A stretch of 45,806 nucleotides of DNA from Cereibacter changlensis JA139 (GTDB lineage Bacteria > Pseudomonadota > Alphaproteobacteria > Rhodobacterales > Rhodobacteraceae): positions 1-45,806 of the forward strand of contig NZ_PZKG01000028.1 in assembly GCF_003034985.1 (NCBI RefSeq), written 5' to 3'. The notes below the pieces were generated by a model that saw nothing but the letters and a program-made list of their open reading frames with translations, did not search any database and was not told the origin of the DNA. Position numbers and translations under genes: made by a program. This document shows positions 1 to 6,789 of the stretch, in pieces (the first letter of the stretch is position 1; the number at the start of each line of letters is the position of its first letter).

Positions 1-447
1 GCGCTCGTGCCCGGCCTCGGCGGCGGCGAGATCGCCCAGGAGCTTGCGTGTGCCGGCATCGGTGACCCGGGTGGCGGCGGTCTCGTAGAACTGCCGCGCG
101 CTCGCCTCCATGTTCCAGGCCTCGGCGCGGATCGTCTCCAGCGAGAGATTGGCCATCAGCCAGACCGGCTTGCGCGCTTCGGCCCCCGCGACATGCTCGC
201 GCCGGATCAGCGGGATGGTCTCGCCAAAGCGCCGACGATGCAGCTCGATCAGCCGCTGCCGGTGCCCGTCCTCCTCCGCCGCCATCCCCTCGAACACTGC
301 CGCCGAAGCCGGATATTCCGCCCTCAGCCGCTCGGCATAGCCACGGTAGATCCGGGCATCGTCCTCCTCGGAGGAGATGGCCAGCGCGAGGATCTCCTGC
401 TCGGACAGATCCTTGAAGCGGCGGCGGGAGGACAGTCCGGGGATCAT
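1..447 (-). CDS. mbfA: MbfA-like membrane-bound ferritin, N-terminal part (cut by window edge)
   Basis: The visible 149 residues form a ferritin-like/rubrerythrin domain. Acidic metal-ligand segments are SSEEDDARIY near residue 25, AAEEDGHR near 56, a central helix with NMEASARQFYE, and AAAEAGHER at the cut end. In the MbfA (Erv-Vit1) family this cytoplasmic ferritin domain is followed by a membrane VIT1-type domain, and the protein exports iron and protects against peroxide. The VIT part would lie beyond position 1 and cannot be seen. The ATG at 447 has GGAG six bases upstream. An Irr-type operator lies just upstream, which fits the known Irr/iron control of mbfA in other alphaproteobacteria. 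Family call is firm; the transport function is inferred. Confidence 0.85.
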   Translation of the reverse strand, partial: MIPGLSSRRRFKDLSEQEILALAISSEEDDARIYRGYAERLRAEYPASAAVFEGMAAEEDGHRQRLIELHRRRFGETIPLIRREHVAGAEARKPVWLMANLSLETIRAEAWNMEASARQFYETAATRVTDAGTRKLLGDLAAAEAGHER

Positions 448-460
448 GGCGGCTCCGTGG

Positions 461-477
461 TTTAGAATGATTCCAAA
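461..477 (-). promoter_or_regulatory. Irr/ICE-type operator of mbfA
   Basis: Plus strand reads TTTAGAATGATTCCAAA, an inverted repeat TTTAGAA-N3-TTCCAAA with one mismatched pair. It matches the iron control element (Irr box) type TTTAGAA-N3-TTCTAAA known upstream of mbfA in rhizobia. It ends 14 bases before the mbfA ATG and touches the candidate -10, so a bound Irr would block transcription. Match is by eye; binding is inferred. Confidence 0.75.
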
Positions 478-502
478 CTACGCGAAAGCGCGCAAAAGGC
501 AA
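475..502 (-). promoter_or_regulatory. Candidate mbfA promoter
   Basis: On the minus strand TTGCCT (497-502) and TAGTTT (475-480) are separated by 16 bases. The -35 matches well and the -10 is weak. The -10 overlaps the Irr box by three bases, the arrangement expected for repression. Confidence 0.45.
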
Positions 503-517
503 GGCGGCAAATCCGCC
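503..517 (-). terminator. Weak hairpin after xthA
   Basis: GGCGG-CAAAT-CCGCC, a 5-bp stem followed on the minus strand by TTGCCTTTTG. It lies 28 bases beyond the xthA stop and could end that transcript. The stem is short and the T-run broken, so this is tentative. Confidence 0.3.
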
Positions 518-544
518 CGCCCGCGTCGTGTCTGGTCGAAATGC

Positions 545-1333
545 TTACAAATCGAAGGTCGCGAACACCGGCGCGTGGTCCGAAGGCTGCAGCCAGCCGC
601 GGGCGCTGCGCAGGATGCGGCTGTCGTGGGCGGCGTTGACGATGTCGGGCGTGGCCCAGATGTGGTCGAGCCGCCGGCCCTTGTCGGCCAGATCCCAATC
701 CGCCGCCCGATAGGACCACCAGGAATAGAGCTGCCCCTGCGGGATGTCGTGGCGGGTCACATCGATCCACTTGCCGGCCTCCATCACCGCGTTCAGGTGA
801 TCGACCTCGACCGGCGTGTGGCTGACGATCTTCAACAGCGCCTTGTGGTTCCAGACGTCGTCCTCGCGCGGGGCGATGTTGAGATCGCCGACCAGGATCG
901 CGCGGTCCGGCGTCTCCCAGCGGCACCAGTCGCGCATCTGCGTCAGGTAGTCGAGCTTCTGGCCGAACTTGGCGTTCAGCTCGCGGTCGGGGATGTCGCC
1001 CCCCGCCGGAACATAGCAGTTGTGGATCGTCACCCCGTTCTCCAGCCGCGCCGCGACGTGGCGGGCATGGCCGAGCTGGGCGAAATCGCGGTCGCCCGCG
1101 TCCATGATCGGCAGTTTCGACAGGATGGCGACGCCGTTGTAGCCCTTCTGGCCGCGCGCCACGGCGTAGCGGTAGCCGAGGTCGTGGAACACGTTGAGCG
1201 GCATCTTCTCCACCGGCGACTTGCACTCCTGCAGGCAGAGGATGTCGGGCATCTCCTCGCCCAGCAGCCGCGTCACCAGGCCTTCGCGCAGGCGGATCGA
1301 GTTGATGTTCCATGTGGCGAGGGTGAAGGTCAT
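545..1333 (-). CDS. xthA: Exodeoxyribonuclease III
   Basis: 262 aa, a complete endonuclease/exonuclease/phosphatase-fold protein. Visible catalytic motifs are TWNINSIR (Asn9), LQECK (Glu36), GDLNIAP (Asp150, Asn152) and the C-terminal SDHAP (Asp252/His253), all expected for ExoIII. It cleaves DNA at abasic sites and removes 3' blocking groups in base excision repair in the cytoplasm. Length is typical for the family (about 260-270). ATG at 1333 has AGGAG seven bases upstream. It is a single gene between mbfA and an orphan response regulator, all on the minus strand but well spaced, so probably transcribed alone. Confidence 0.93.
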   Translation of the reverse strand: MTFTLATWNINSIRLREGLVTRLLGEEMPDILCLQECKSPVEKMPLNVFHDLGYRYAVARGQKGYNGVAILSKLPIMDAGDRDFAQLGHARHVAARLENGVTIHNCYVPAGGDIPDRELNAKFGQKLDYLTQMRDWCRWETPDRAILVGDLNIAPREDDVWNHKALLKIVSHTPVEVDHLNAVMEAGKWIDVTRHDIPQGQLYSWWSYRAADWDLADKGRRLDHIWATPDIVNAAHDSRILRSARGWLQPSDHAPVFATFDL

Positions 1334-1453
1334 GCGGGCTCCTGTGCTCTGCGCGCAGGATAGCGGCGGCCCGACGTCTGTACCACCCGAAACGGGCGCA
1401 AACCGTCAACCGGCGTGAGCGGGCGCATTCAATTGCGCCGCGTCCTTCAAATG

Positions 1454-1480
1454 AAAAAAGGCCGGGCACAAGGCCCGGCC
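1454..1480 (-). terminator. Rho-independent terminator of the response regulator gene
   Basis: A perfect 8-bp stem GGCCGGGC/GCCCGGCC with a 5-base loop, followed on the minus strand by six T. It lies about 120 bases beyond the stop at 1598. The stretch 1481-1597 between shows nothing else I can support. Confidence 0.85.
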
Positions 1481-1597
1481 AGGTCCAACAGGGAGGGTGC
1501 CGCGTCAATCGTCCCCGACGCGACAAGGGGATCCGTTTTGCAGAAGACCGGCTGCGCAATTGAGATCCTGAATTACAATCTGCGCATCAAATCCGAT

Positions 1598-2284
1598 TCA
1601 TGCAACAAGTCTGTATCCGCCGGATTCCGTCACCAGCAGACGGGCATTGGAGGGATCGGGTTCGATCTTCTGCCGCAGCCGGTAAATATGCGTCTCCAAC
1701 GTATGGGTGGTGACCCCGGCATTGTAGCCCCAGACCTCGTGCAGCAGCACGTCGCGGGCGACGACGCCCTGCGAGGCGCGGTACAGGTACTTCAGAATAT
1801 TGGTTTCTTTTTCCGTCAGCCGGATCTTCTTGTCCTTCTCGTCGACCAGCATCTTCTGCGAGGGTTTGAACGTGTAAGGCCCCAGCTGGAACACCGCGTC
1901 TTCGGATTGTTCATGGGTGCGCAATTGCGCCCTGATGCGGGCCAGCAAAACCGGAAACTTGAAAGGTTTTGTCACATAGTCATTGGCGCCGGCATCCAGC
2001 CCTAAAATGGTGTCGCTGTCCGAATCGTGACCGGTCAACATCAGGATCGGGCATTTCACCCCGGCCTTGCGCATGCGGCGGCACAATTCGCGGCCATCGG
2101 TATCCGGCAGGCCGACATCGAGAATGACCAGATCGTAAAGCGCGGCCTTGGCCTTCTCCATGCCCTCGGCCCCGGTGCTCGCCTCGAACACGTCGAAATC
2201 CTCGGTCATCACCAGCTGTTCGCTCAGCGCCTCGCGAAGGTCGTCTTCGTCGTCCACCAGCAGGATCTTGCGTAGGGATGCCAT
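1598..2284 (-). CDS. OmpR/PhoB-family response regulator (orphan, possibly CenR)
   Basis: 228 aa. The receiver domain (about 5-115) has the acidic pair Asp11/Asp12, phosphoacceptor Asp56 in VILDVGLP, Thr84 and Lys106. A winged-helix DNA-binding domain (about 130-228) ends in THTLETHIYRLRQKIE...GGYRLVA. It is a phosphorylation-controlled transcription factor. No histidine kinase gene is adjacent, so its partner is encoded elsewhere. ATG at 2284 is preceded by AAAGGAGGA; an upstream in-frame ATG at 2326 lacks this. The N-terminal DDE-L-EQL-EFDVFEA pattern recalls the cell-envelope regulator CenR of alphaproteobacteria, but I cannot confirm that from sequence alone. It ends at a strong terminator. 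Confidence 0.85.
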   Translation of the reverse strand: MASLRKILLVDDEDDLREALSEQLVMTEDFDVFEASTGAEGMEKAKAALYDLVILDVGLPDTDGRELCRRMRKAGVKCPILMLTGHDSDSDTILGLDAGANDYVTKPFKFPVLLARIRAQLRTHEQSEDAVFQLGPYTFKPSQKMLVDEKDKKIRLTEKETNILKYLYRASQGVVARDVLLHEVWGYNAGVTTHTLETHIYRLRQKIEPDPSNARLLVTESGGYRLVA

Positions 2285-2433
2285 GGCGTCCTCCTTTGTT
2301 CTGGCTATCACATGCGCGTGCCTCACCGCTGCGACAAGTTGTGCGACCGATTTCTCACGCCCTCGTGTCGGAAAGCGGGGAAATGTTTCAATTCCCTTCA
2401 GCCGCGGCTAGACAGGGCGGGAAAGGACCGCCC

Positions 2434-3522
2434 ATGCCGCTTGCTCCGAGCATCGTCGAACGTATCGCCCGCGCGCGGGGCGACCTGCGCATGGGCGTGC
2501 CCGTGGTGCTGACCGGCCCCGGCGGGGCCGCGCTGGTGGTGGCGGTGGAGGCGCTGGATGCCGCCCGGCTGGCCGACCTGCGCCTCCTGGGCACGCCCGA
2601 GCTCGCGATCACCCTGCGCCGGGCCGAGACGCTGAAGGCCCGGGCCTATGACGGCGACCTCGCCCGGCTCGAGGTGCCGGAGACGGCGGGGATCGACTGG
2701 CTGCGGGCGCTGGCCAACCCGGTGGATGACCTGCGTGTGCCGATGAAGGGCCCGTTCCAGTCGCTGCGCGGCGGCGCGGCCGACCTGCATCGCGCCGCCA
2801 TCGCGCTGGCCAAGTCGGCGCATCTGCTGCCGGCGGCGCTGCTCGTCCCCGTCGCCGACGGGCCGACGCTGGCCGCGGCCCATGCGCTGACGCTGCTCGC
2901 CCTGTCGGAAGTGGCGCCGGAGCTGCTGCGCGGCTCGCCGCTGCATCCGGTGGTCTCGGCCCGGGTGCCGATGGTCGCCTCGGAGGCCGGGCGGGTGCAT
3001 GTCTTCCGGCCCGAGGATGGCGGGGCCGAGCATTACGCCATCGAGATCGGCCGTCCCGACCGCGGCGCGCCGGTGCTGGCGCGGCTGCATTCGGCCTGCT
3101 TCACCGGCGACGTGCTGGGCAGCCTGAAATGCGACTGCGGCCCGCAGCTGCGCGCCGCCTTGGCGCAGATGGGGGCCGAGGGGGCGGGGGTGCTGCTCTA
3201 CCTCAACCAGGAGGGCAGGGGCATCGGGCTGGCCAACAAGATGCGGGCCTATGCGCTGCAGGATCAGGGCTTCGACACGGTGGAGGCCAATCACCGGCTG
3301 GGTTTCGAGGACGACGAGCGCGATTTCCGTATCGGGGCCGGTCTGCTGAAACAGATGGGCTTCTCGGCGGTGCGGCTGATGACCAACAACCCCAACAAGC
3401 TGCGGATGATGGCGGCCAATGGCGTGACCGTGGCCGAGCGGGTGCCGCTGCATGTCGGCCAGACCGAGCAGAACGCGGCCTATCTGGCGACCAAGGCGGC
3501 CAAGTCGGGGCATCTGGCATGA
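2434..3522 (+). CDS. ribA: GTP cyclohydrolase II with N-terminal extension
   Basis: 362 aa. The C-terminal half (about 165-355) is a full RibA: zinc ligands Cys222, Cys233 and Cys235 in ACFTGDVLGSLKCDC, then NQEGRGIGL, DTVEANHRLGF and DERDFRIGA. It opens GTP to give the first riboflavin intermediate. The first ~160 residues have no RibB (DHBP synthase) motif that I can see; such a long N-terminal part occurs in alphaproteobacterial RibA proteins and its role is unknown to me. ATG at 2434 follows GGAAAGGA. The stop overlaps the next gene's ATG (ATGA), so the two are translationally coupled. A weak promoter-like TAGACA lies at 2409-2414. Confidence 0.92.
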   Translation: MPLAPSIVERIARARGDLRMGVPVVLTGPGGAALVVAVEALDAARLADLRLLGTPELAITLRRAETLKARAYDGDLARLEVPETAGIDWLRALANPVDDLRVPMKGPFQSLRGGAADLHRAAIALAKSAHLLPAALLVPVADGPTLAAAHALTLLALSEVAPELLRGSPLHPVVSARVPMVASEAGRVHVFRPEDGGAEHYAIEIGRPDRGAPVLARLHSACFTGDVLGSLKCDCGPQLRAALAQMGAEGAGVLLYLNQEGRGIGLANKMRAYALQDQGFDTVEANHRLGFEDDERDFRIGAGLLKQMGFSAVRLMTNNPNKLRMMAANGVTVAERVPLHVGQTEQNAAYLATKAAKSGHLA

Positions 3523-4019
3523 AGCGCGGCGATCTGCTGGTGGGGCGCTGGGGCGCATCCTTCGGCGGGCGGCGCTTCGCCTGCTCCATCGGGCGGGGCG
3601 GGATCAGCGCGGCGAAGCGCGAGGGGGACGGGGCGACGCCGGTGGGGAGCCATCGCATCACCGGGCTGCTGTATCGCCCGGACCGGGTCGCTGTCTCGGA
3701 CCTGCCGGAGTGGGCGGTGCCGATCGGGCCGGGGGATCTGTGGTCCGACGATCCGCGCGATCCGGAGTACAACCACATGGTCCGGGCTCCGCACCCCTTC
3801 GGCCACGAGCGGCTGAGCCGGGCGGACCCGCTTTATGATGTCATTCTGACCACGGACTGGAACTGGCCCTGGGCGCGGCCGGGGCGGGGGTCGGCGATCT
3901 TCCTGCACAGCTGGCGCAAGCCGCGGCATCCGACCGCCGGATGCGTCGCCTTCGCGCGGGAGGACCTGTTGTGGATCGCCAAACGGCTGGCCCCGGAGAC
4001 GCGGCTGATCGTGCGGTAG
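3519..4019 (+). CDS. L,D-transpeptidase (YkuD) family protein
   Basis: 166 aa. The YkuD-type active site is clear near the end: His130 in IFLHSW and Cys142 in HPTAGCVAF. Family members cross-link peptidoglycan or attach proteins to it through this cysteine. There is no signal peptide or membrane segment at the N-terminus (MKRGDLLVGRWG), which is odd for an enzyme acting in the periplasm. Its substrate and site of action are therefore open. The ATG overlaps the ribA stop by four bases, so it is co-expressed with ribA, with no obvious pathway link. Confidence 0.85.
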   Translation: MKRGDLLVGRWGASFGGRRFACSIGRGGISAAKREGDGATPVGSHRITGLLYRPDRVAVSDLPEWAVPIGPGDLWSDDPRDPEYNHMVRAPHPFGHERLSRADPLYDVILTTDWNWPWARPGRGSAIFLHSWRKPRHPTAGCVAFAREDLLWIAKRLAPETRLIVR

Positions 4020-4027
4020 CCGCGGCG

Positions 4028-4041
4028 TTTCACGCGTGAAA
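4028..4041. repeat. CACGCGTG palindrome, copy 1
   Basis: TTTCACGCGTGAAA is a perfect 14-bp palindrome in the 84-bp gap between the converging L,D-transpeptidase and yggS genes. The same core recurs at 38181-38200, also between converging genes. No T-run follows on either strand, so it is not a plain terminator. Confidence 0.8.
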
Positions 4042-4103
4042 ATCGGCCTATCCCGTTGATTCCGCAGGATTGCCGGAAATTTCTTCAGGAAGTCTTAACC
4101 GTT

Positions 4104-4754
4104 TCACACCACCCGCGCGCCGAAGATGGCGCTGCCGACGCGGACATGGGTCGCGCCATGGGCGATGGCCTGCTCGAAATCGGCGCTCATGCCCATCGAC
4201 AGGCCGCTGAGCCCGTTGCGCTCGGCGATGGCGGCCAGTTCGGCGAAATGCGCGGCGGGGGGCTGGTCTTCCGGCGGGATGCACATCAGGCCGCGGATCG
4301 GCAGGTCCATCGCCCGGCAGGTCTCGACGAAGCTGTCGGCGTCGTCGGGCAGCACGCCGGCCTTCTGCGGCTCGGCGCCGGTGTTCACCTGCACGTAAAG
4401 CGCGGGGCAGCTGCCGTGCTGCTGCGCCAGCTTCGCCAGCTTTTCGGCCAGCGAGGGCCGGTCGAGCGTGTGGATCGCGTCGAACAGGCCGAAGGCGGCC
4501 TTGGCCTTGTTGGTCTGCAGCGGGCCGATCATGTGGACCTTGACGGCGCCGAAGCGGTCGCGCAGCGCGGGCCATTTGCCGGCGGCTTCCTGCACGTAAT
4601 TCTCGCCGAACAGCCGGTGCCCGGCGGTCAGCACCGCCTCGACCCGGTCGAGCGGCTGCAGCTTGGAGACGGCGATCAGCTGCACCGAGCCCGGCGCCCG
4701 GCCGGTCTGCACCTCTGCCGCCGTGATCCGTTCGGCAATCGCCTGAAGCCCCAT
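4104..4754 (-). CDS. yggS: PLP homeostasis protein YggS/PROSC
   Basis: 216 aa, an alanine-racemase-like TIM barrel without the second domain. The PLP lysine is Lys31 in LIAVSKLQP. Other family motifs are FGENYVQE, HMIGPLQTNKAK, QVNTGAEPQKAG, LMCIPP and LSMGMSADFEQAI, and the C-terminus has RVGSAIFGAR. The protein binds PLP and keeps vitamin B6 and amino-acid pools balanced in the cytoplasm; no enzymatic reaction is established. ATG at 4754 has AGAGGGG upstream. It stands alone between a convergent neighbour and the porin terminator. pdxJ, the PLP biosynthesis gene, is in this window but not linked. Confidence 0.93.
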   Translation of the reverse strand: MGLQAIAERITAAEVQTGRAPGSVQLIAVSKLQPLDRVEAVLTAGHRLFGENYVQEAAGKWPALRDRFGAVKVHMIGPLQTNKAKAAFGLFDAIHTLDRPSLAEKLAKLAQQHGSCPALYVQVNTGAEPQKAGVLPDDADSFVETCRAMDLPIRGLMCIPPEDQPPAAHFAELAAIAERNGLSGLSMGMSADFEQAIAHGATHVRVGSAIFGARVV

Positions 4755-4847
4755 GTCATCCCCCTCTGCGGTTGGCAGGATGGTCCTAGCACGGCGGAAG
4801 CGGCGCTGCACCCCCGAGCTGCGCCCCTGCGCCGGAGCGCAGACATG

Positions 4848-4873
4848 AAAAAAGCGGGCCGAAGCCCGCTTTT
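4848..4873 (-). terminator. Porin terminator
   Basis: GCGGGC-CGAA-GCCCGC with flanking A-run and T-run, so it can work on both strands. It starts 22 bases beyond the porin stop on the minus strand, where it is followed by TTTTTT. Confidence 0.85.
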
Positions 4874-4895
4874 CCCAAACCGATCCTTGGAAGGA

Positions 4896-5867
4896 TCAGA
4901 AGCTCATCGTGATACCGAAGTCGGCAACGGTTTCGCGATCCGCGTCGGCAGCTTTGGAGCGGGCGATGCCGCCGGCCAGCGAAGCGCCGCCGCCGAGGTC
5001 GTAGGCAGCCGCCAGGCCGTAGATTTCCTGGTCGTCAGCGAAGTCTTCCATGTCGGCTTTGCTGTAGGCCGCGACGAAGGTGAACGCGTCCATGCTGTAC
5101 GTGCCGCGCAGACCGTAGGACTTCACGTCGTAGTCGGCGCCGGTGTCGTTGTTGTCGATTTTGCCGTCGGCATAGAGAGCAGCGATCCCGAAGGCGCCGA
5201 AGGTGCCGCCAGCGGCGATGGTCGCGACTTCAGCATCGCCGTCGAAGGGACCGTCCGTCGCCGCGCCGTCGAAGTCGAGGTTCGAGTGCTTGGCGTAGCC
5301 GAGGCCAACGTAGGCGTCGCCGAAGTTGTAGCGGCCGCCGATGGCATAGCTTTCGACGTCGTCGCCGTCGCTGGTGTTCGCGTTGTCGATCTTGCCCGAG
5401 ATGGAGATCGAGAAGGCGTCAGCCGCGTAGGTGTAGTTCACGTTGTGGTCGAGGCTCGAGGCCATGTAGTCGTCGAGTTCGTCGCCGGTGATGTTCTCGG
5501 CGATGTCGTCCGAACCGAGGTCGTCCCAGCCGATGTCCGACAGGCCGCCGAGTTCTTCAGCTTCCGGCACGGCGCCCATGCTCAGTTTGCCGAAGGCGCC
5601 CGAGATGAAGACGGTGGTGTCGTCGTTGGCCAGGTCGCCGTTGTTCTCGACAATCATGTCGATGGTGGCGCCGAAGGCCAGACCGGTGTCGGTTTCACCC
5701 GACATCGCAACGTAGAGAACAGCTTCGCTGTGCGCGGTCGCTTTGTCGTCTTCAAGCGCGCCGTCGTACTTCAGACCCATTTTGGCCTGGCCGGAGAAGC
5801 TGACTTCGGCGGCGGCGAAGCCGGCCGAGAATGCGAGCGCGGTGGTCGCAAGCAGAATCTTTTTCAT
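4896..5867 (-). CDS. Outer-membrane porin
   Basis: 323 aa with a clear signal peptide, MKKILLATTALAFSAGFAAA, cleaved before Glu21-Val. The mature protein is acidic, rich in Asp, Gly and Ala, with alternating aromatic strands such as VNYTYAADAFSISISG and YGLRGTYSMDAFTFVAAYS. It ends in a C-terminal Phe (GITMSF) typical of proteins handed to the Bam complex. It matches the Rhodobacter-type general porin layout (Gram-negative porin, trimeric 16-strand barrel, about 300 aa). ATG at 5867 has GAGGGAACACT upstream. It is monocistronic with its own terminator. A hairpin at 5899-5924 lies in its leader. Specific solute preference cannot be read from the sequence. Confidence 0.92.
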   Translation of the reverse strand: MKKILLATTALAFSAGFAAAEVSFSGQAKMGLKYDGALEDDKATAHSEAVLYVAMSGETDTGLAFGATIDMIVENNGDLANDDTTVFISGAFGKLSMGAVPEAEELGGLSDIGWDDLGSDDIAENITGDELDDYMASSLDHNVNYTYAADAFSISISGKIDNANTSDGDDVESYAIGGRYNFGDAYVGLGYAKHSNLDFDGAATDGPFDGDAEVATIAAGGTFGAFGIAALYADGKIDNNDTGADYDVKSYGLRGTYSMDAFTFVAAYSKADMEDFADDQEIYGLAAAYDLGGGASLAGGIARSKAADADRETVADFGITMSF

Positions 5868-5898
5868 AGTGTTCCCTCGTTTTATCTGGAAGGTGCGG

Positions 5899-5924
5899 CC
5901 CAACTCAGGGGAATCCGAATTGGG
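5899..5924 (-). other. Hairpin in the porin mRNA leader
   Basis: On the minus strand CCCAATTC and GAGTTGGG pair (8 bp, one G-T wobble) around a 10-base loop, 32-57 bases upstream of the porin ATG. A leader hairpin here could stabilise the mRNA or expose an sRNA target; role not shown. Confidence 0.45.
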
Positions 5925-6099
5925 TATGGCTTTGTTTCCCGCTTTGGCCCCTCGATTGCAATCTGAACGGCCGGAACCGCGGGAAGAACGCCAGTGTTGG
6001 TGCAGCTTTGCCACAGTTTCGTTACCGGCGGAACAATGCCGCGGCGCCGCAAAACAGCTGCCCTCTAAGGCTCGCGCGGCGCGCCCGTGGGGAAAAGCC

Positions 6100-6128
6100 T
6101 TGTTCGGCCCCAAGCGCTCGGCTAGACA
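6100..6128 (+). promoter_or_regulatory. Candidate promoter of the DUF3576 gene
   Basis: TTGTTC (6100-6105) and TAGACA (6123-6128) with a 17-base spacer, 28 bases before the ATG. The gap 5868-6156 holds this and the porin leader on the opposite strand. Confidence 0.5.
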
Positions 6129-6156
6129 GCGGAATATCTGTTGAACGGGGGACTGC

Positions 6157-6678
6157 ATGACCTTGAACCGCCTTGCGCGCGCCGCCATCGCCGGTGGTCT
6201 CGGGCTTTCTCTGGCCAGCTGCGGCGGCGGCGCCAACCCGCCGGTCAACGCGACGACCTACATGAGCCCCGGCCAGATGGAAGAGCTGGGACCGGAAGAG
6301 GTGCAGCGCCTGTCGCAGCAGGGCGCCCGCAAGCGCTCGACGCTCTGGGACCTGTTCAGCAACGTCGATGACCCGAATGTCACGGTCGAGGTGAACAAGT
6401 ATCTCTGGAATGCCTCGCTGGAGGTGCTGAACTTCCTGCCCATCGAATCGGTCGATCCCTTCACCGGCGTCATCGTCACCGGCTATGGCCGTCCGCCGGG
6501 CGGCGGCCGCGCCTATCGCGCCACGGTCTATGTGCAGGACCCGGCGCTGGACGCGCGGTCCCTGAAGGTGGCGCTCGAGTCGCAGGGCGGCCCGGTGTCG
6601 GCCGAGACCCAGCGCGCCGTCGAGGATGCGATCCTCAGCCGCGCCCGCCAGCTGCGTATCCGCGACTCCAAGCTGTAA
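6157..6678 (+). CDS. DUF3576 domain lipoprotein
   Basis: 173 aa with a lipoprotein signal: hydrophobic stretch then lipobox LASC with Cys at about residue 22, followed by GGG. The rest matches the DUF3576 family (TLWDLFSN near 62, VNKYLWNASLEVLNFLPIESVDPFTG, VIVTGYGRPPGG). It is expected to be anchored in the outer or inner membrane facing the periplasm. Molecular function is unknown. It sits 111 bases before leuS-lptE-holA on the same strand, and LptE in that group places an outer-membrane assembly factor next door. ATG at 6157 follows GGGGGAC. Confidence 0.85.
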   Translation: MTLNRLARAAIAGGLGLSLASCGGGANPPVNATTYMSPGQMEELGPEEVQRLSQQGARKRSTLWDLFSNVDDPNVTVEVNKYLWNASLEVLNFLPIESVDPFTGVIVTGYGRPPGGGRAYRATVYVQDPALDARSLKVALESQGGPVSAETQRAVEDAILSRARQLRIRDSKL

Positions 6679-6789
6679 CTCCGGCGGGGCCTCTGCGCCC
6701 CGTCCGGCCAAGAAGAAGCAGGGCGCGGCTCTGGACCTCGGGGCTTGGGTCGGTGTAACTGCGCCATCCGCCAGACGCATGAGGCCGCC

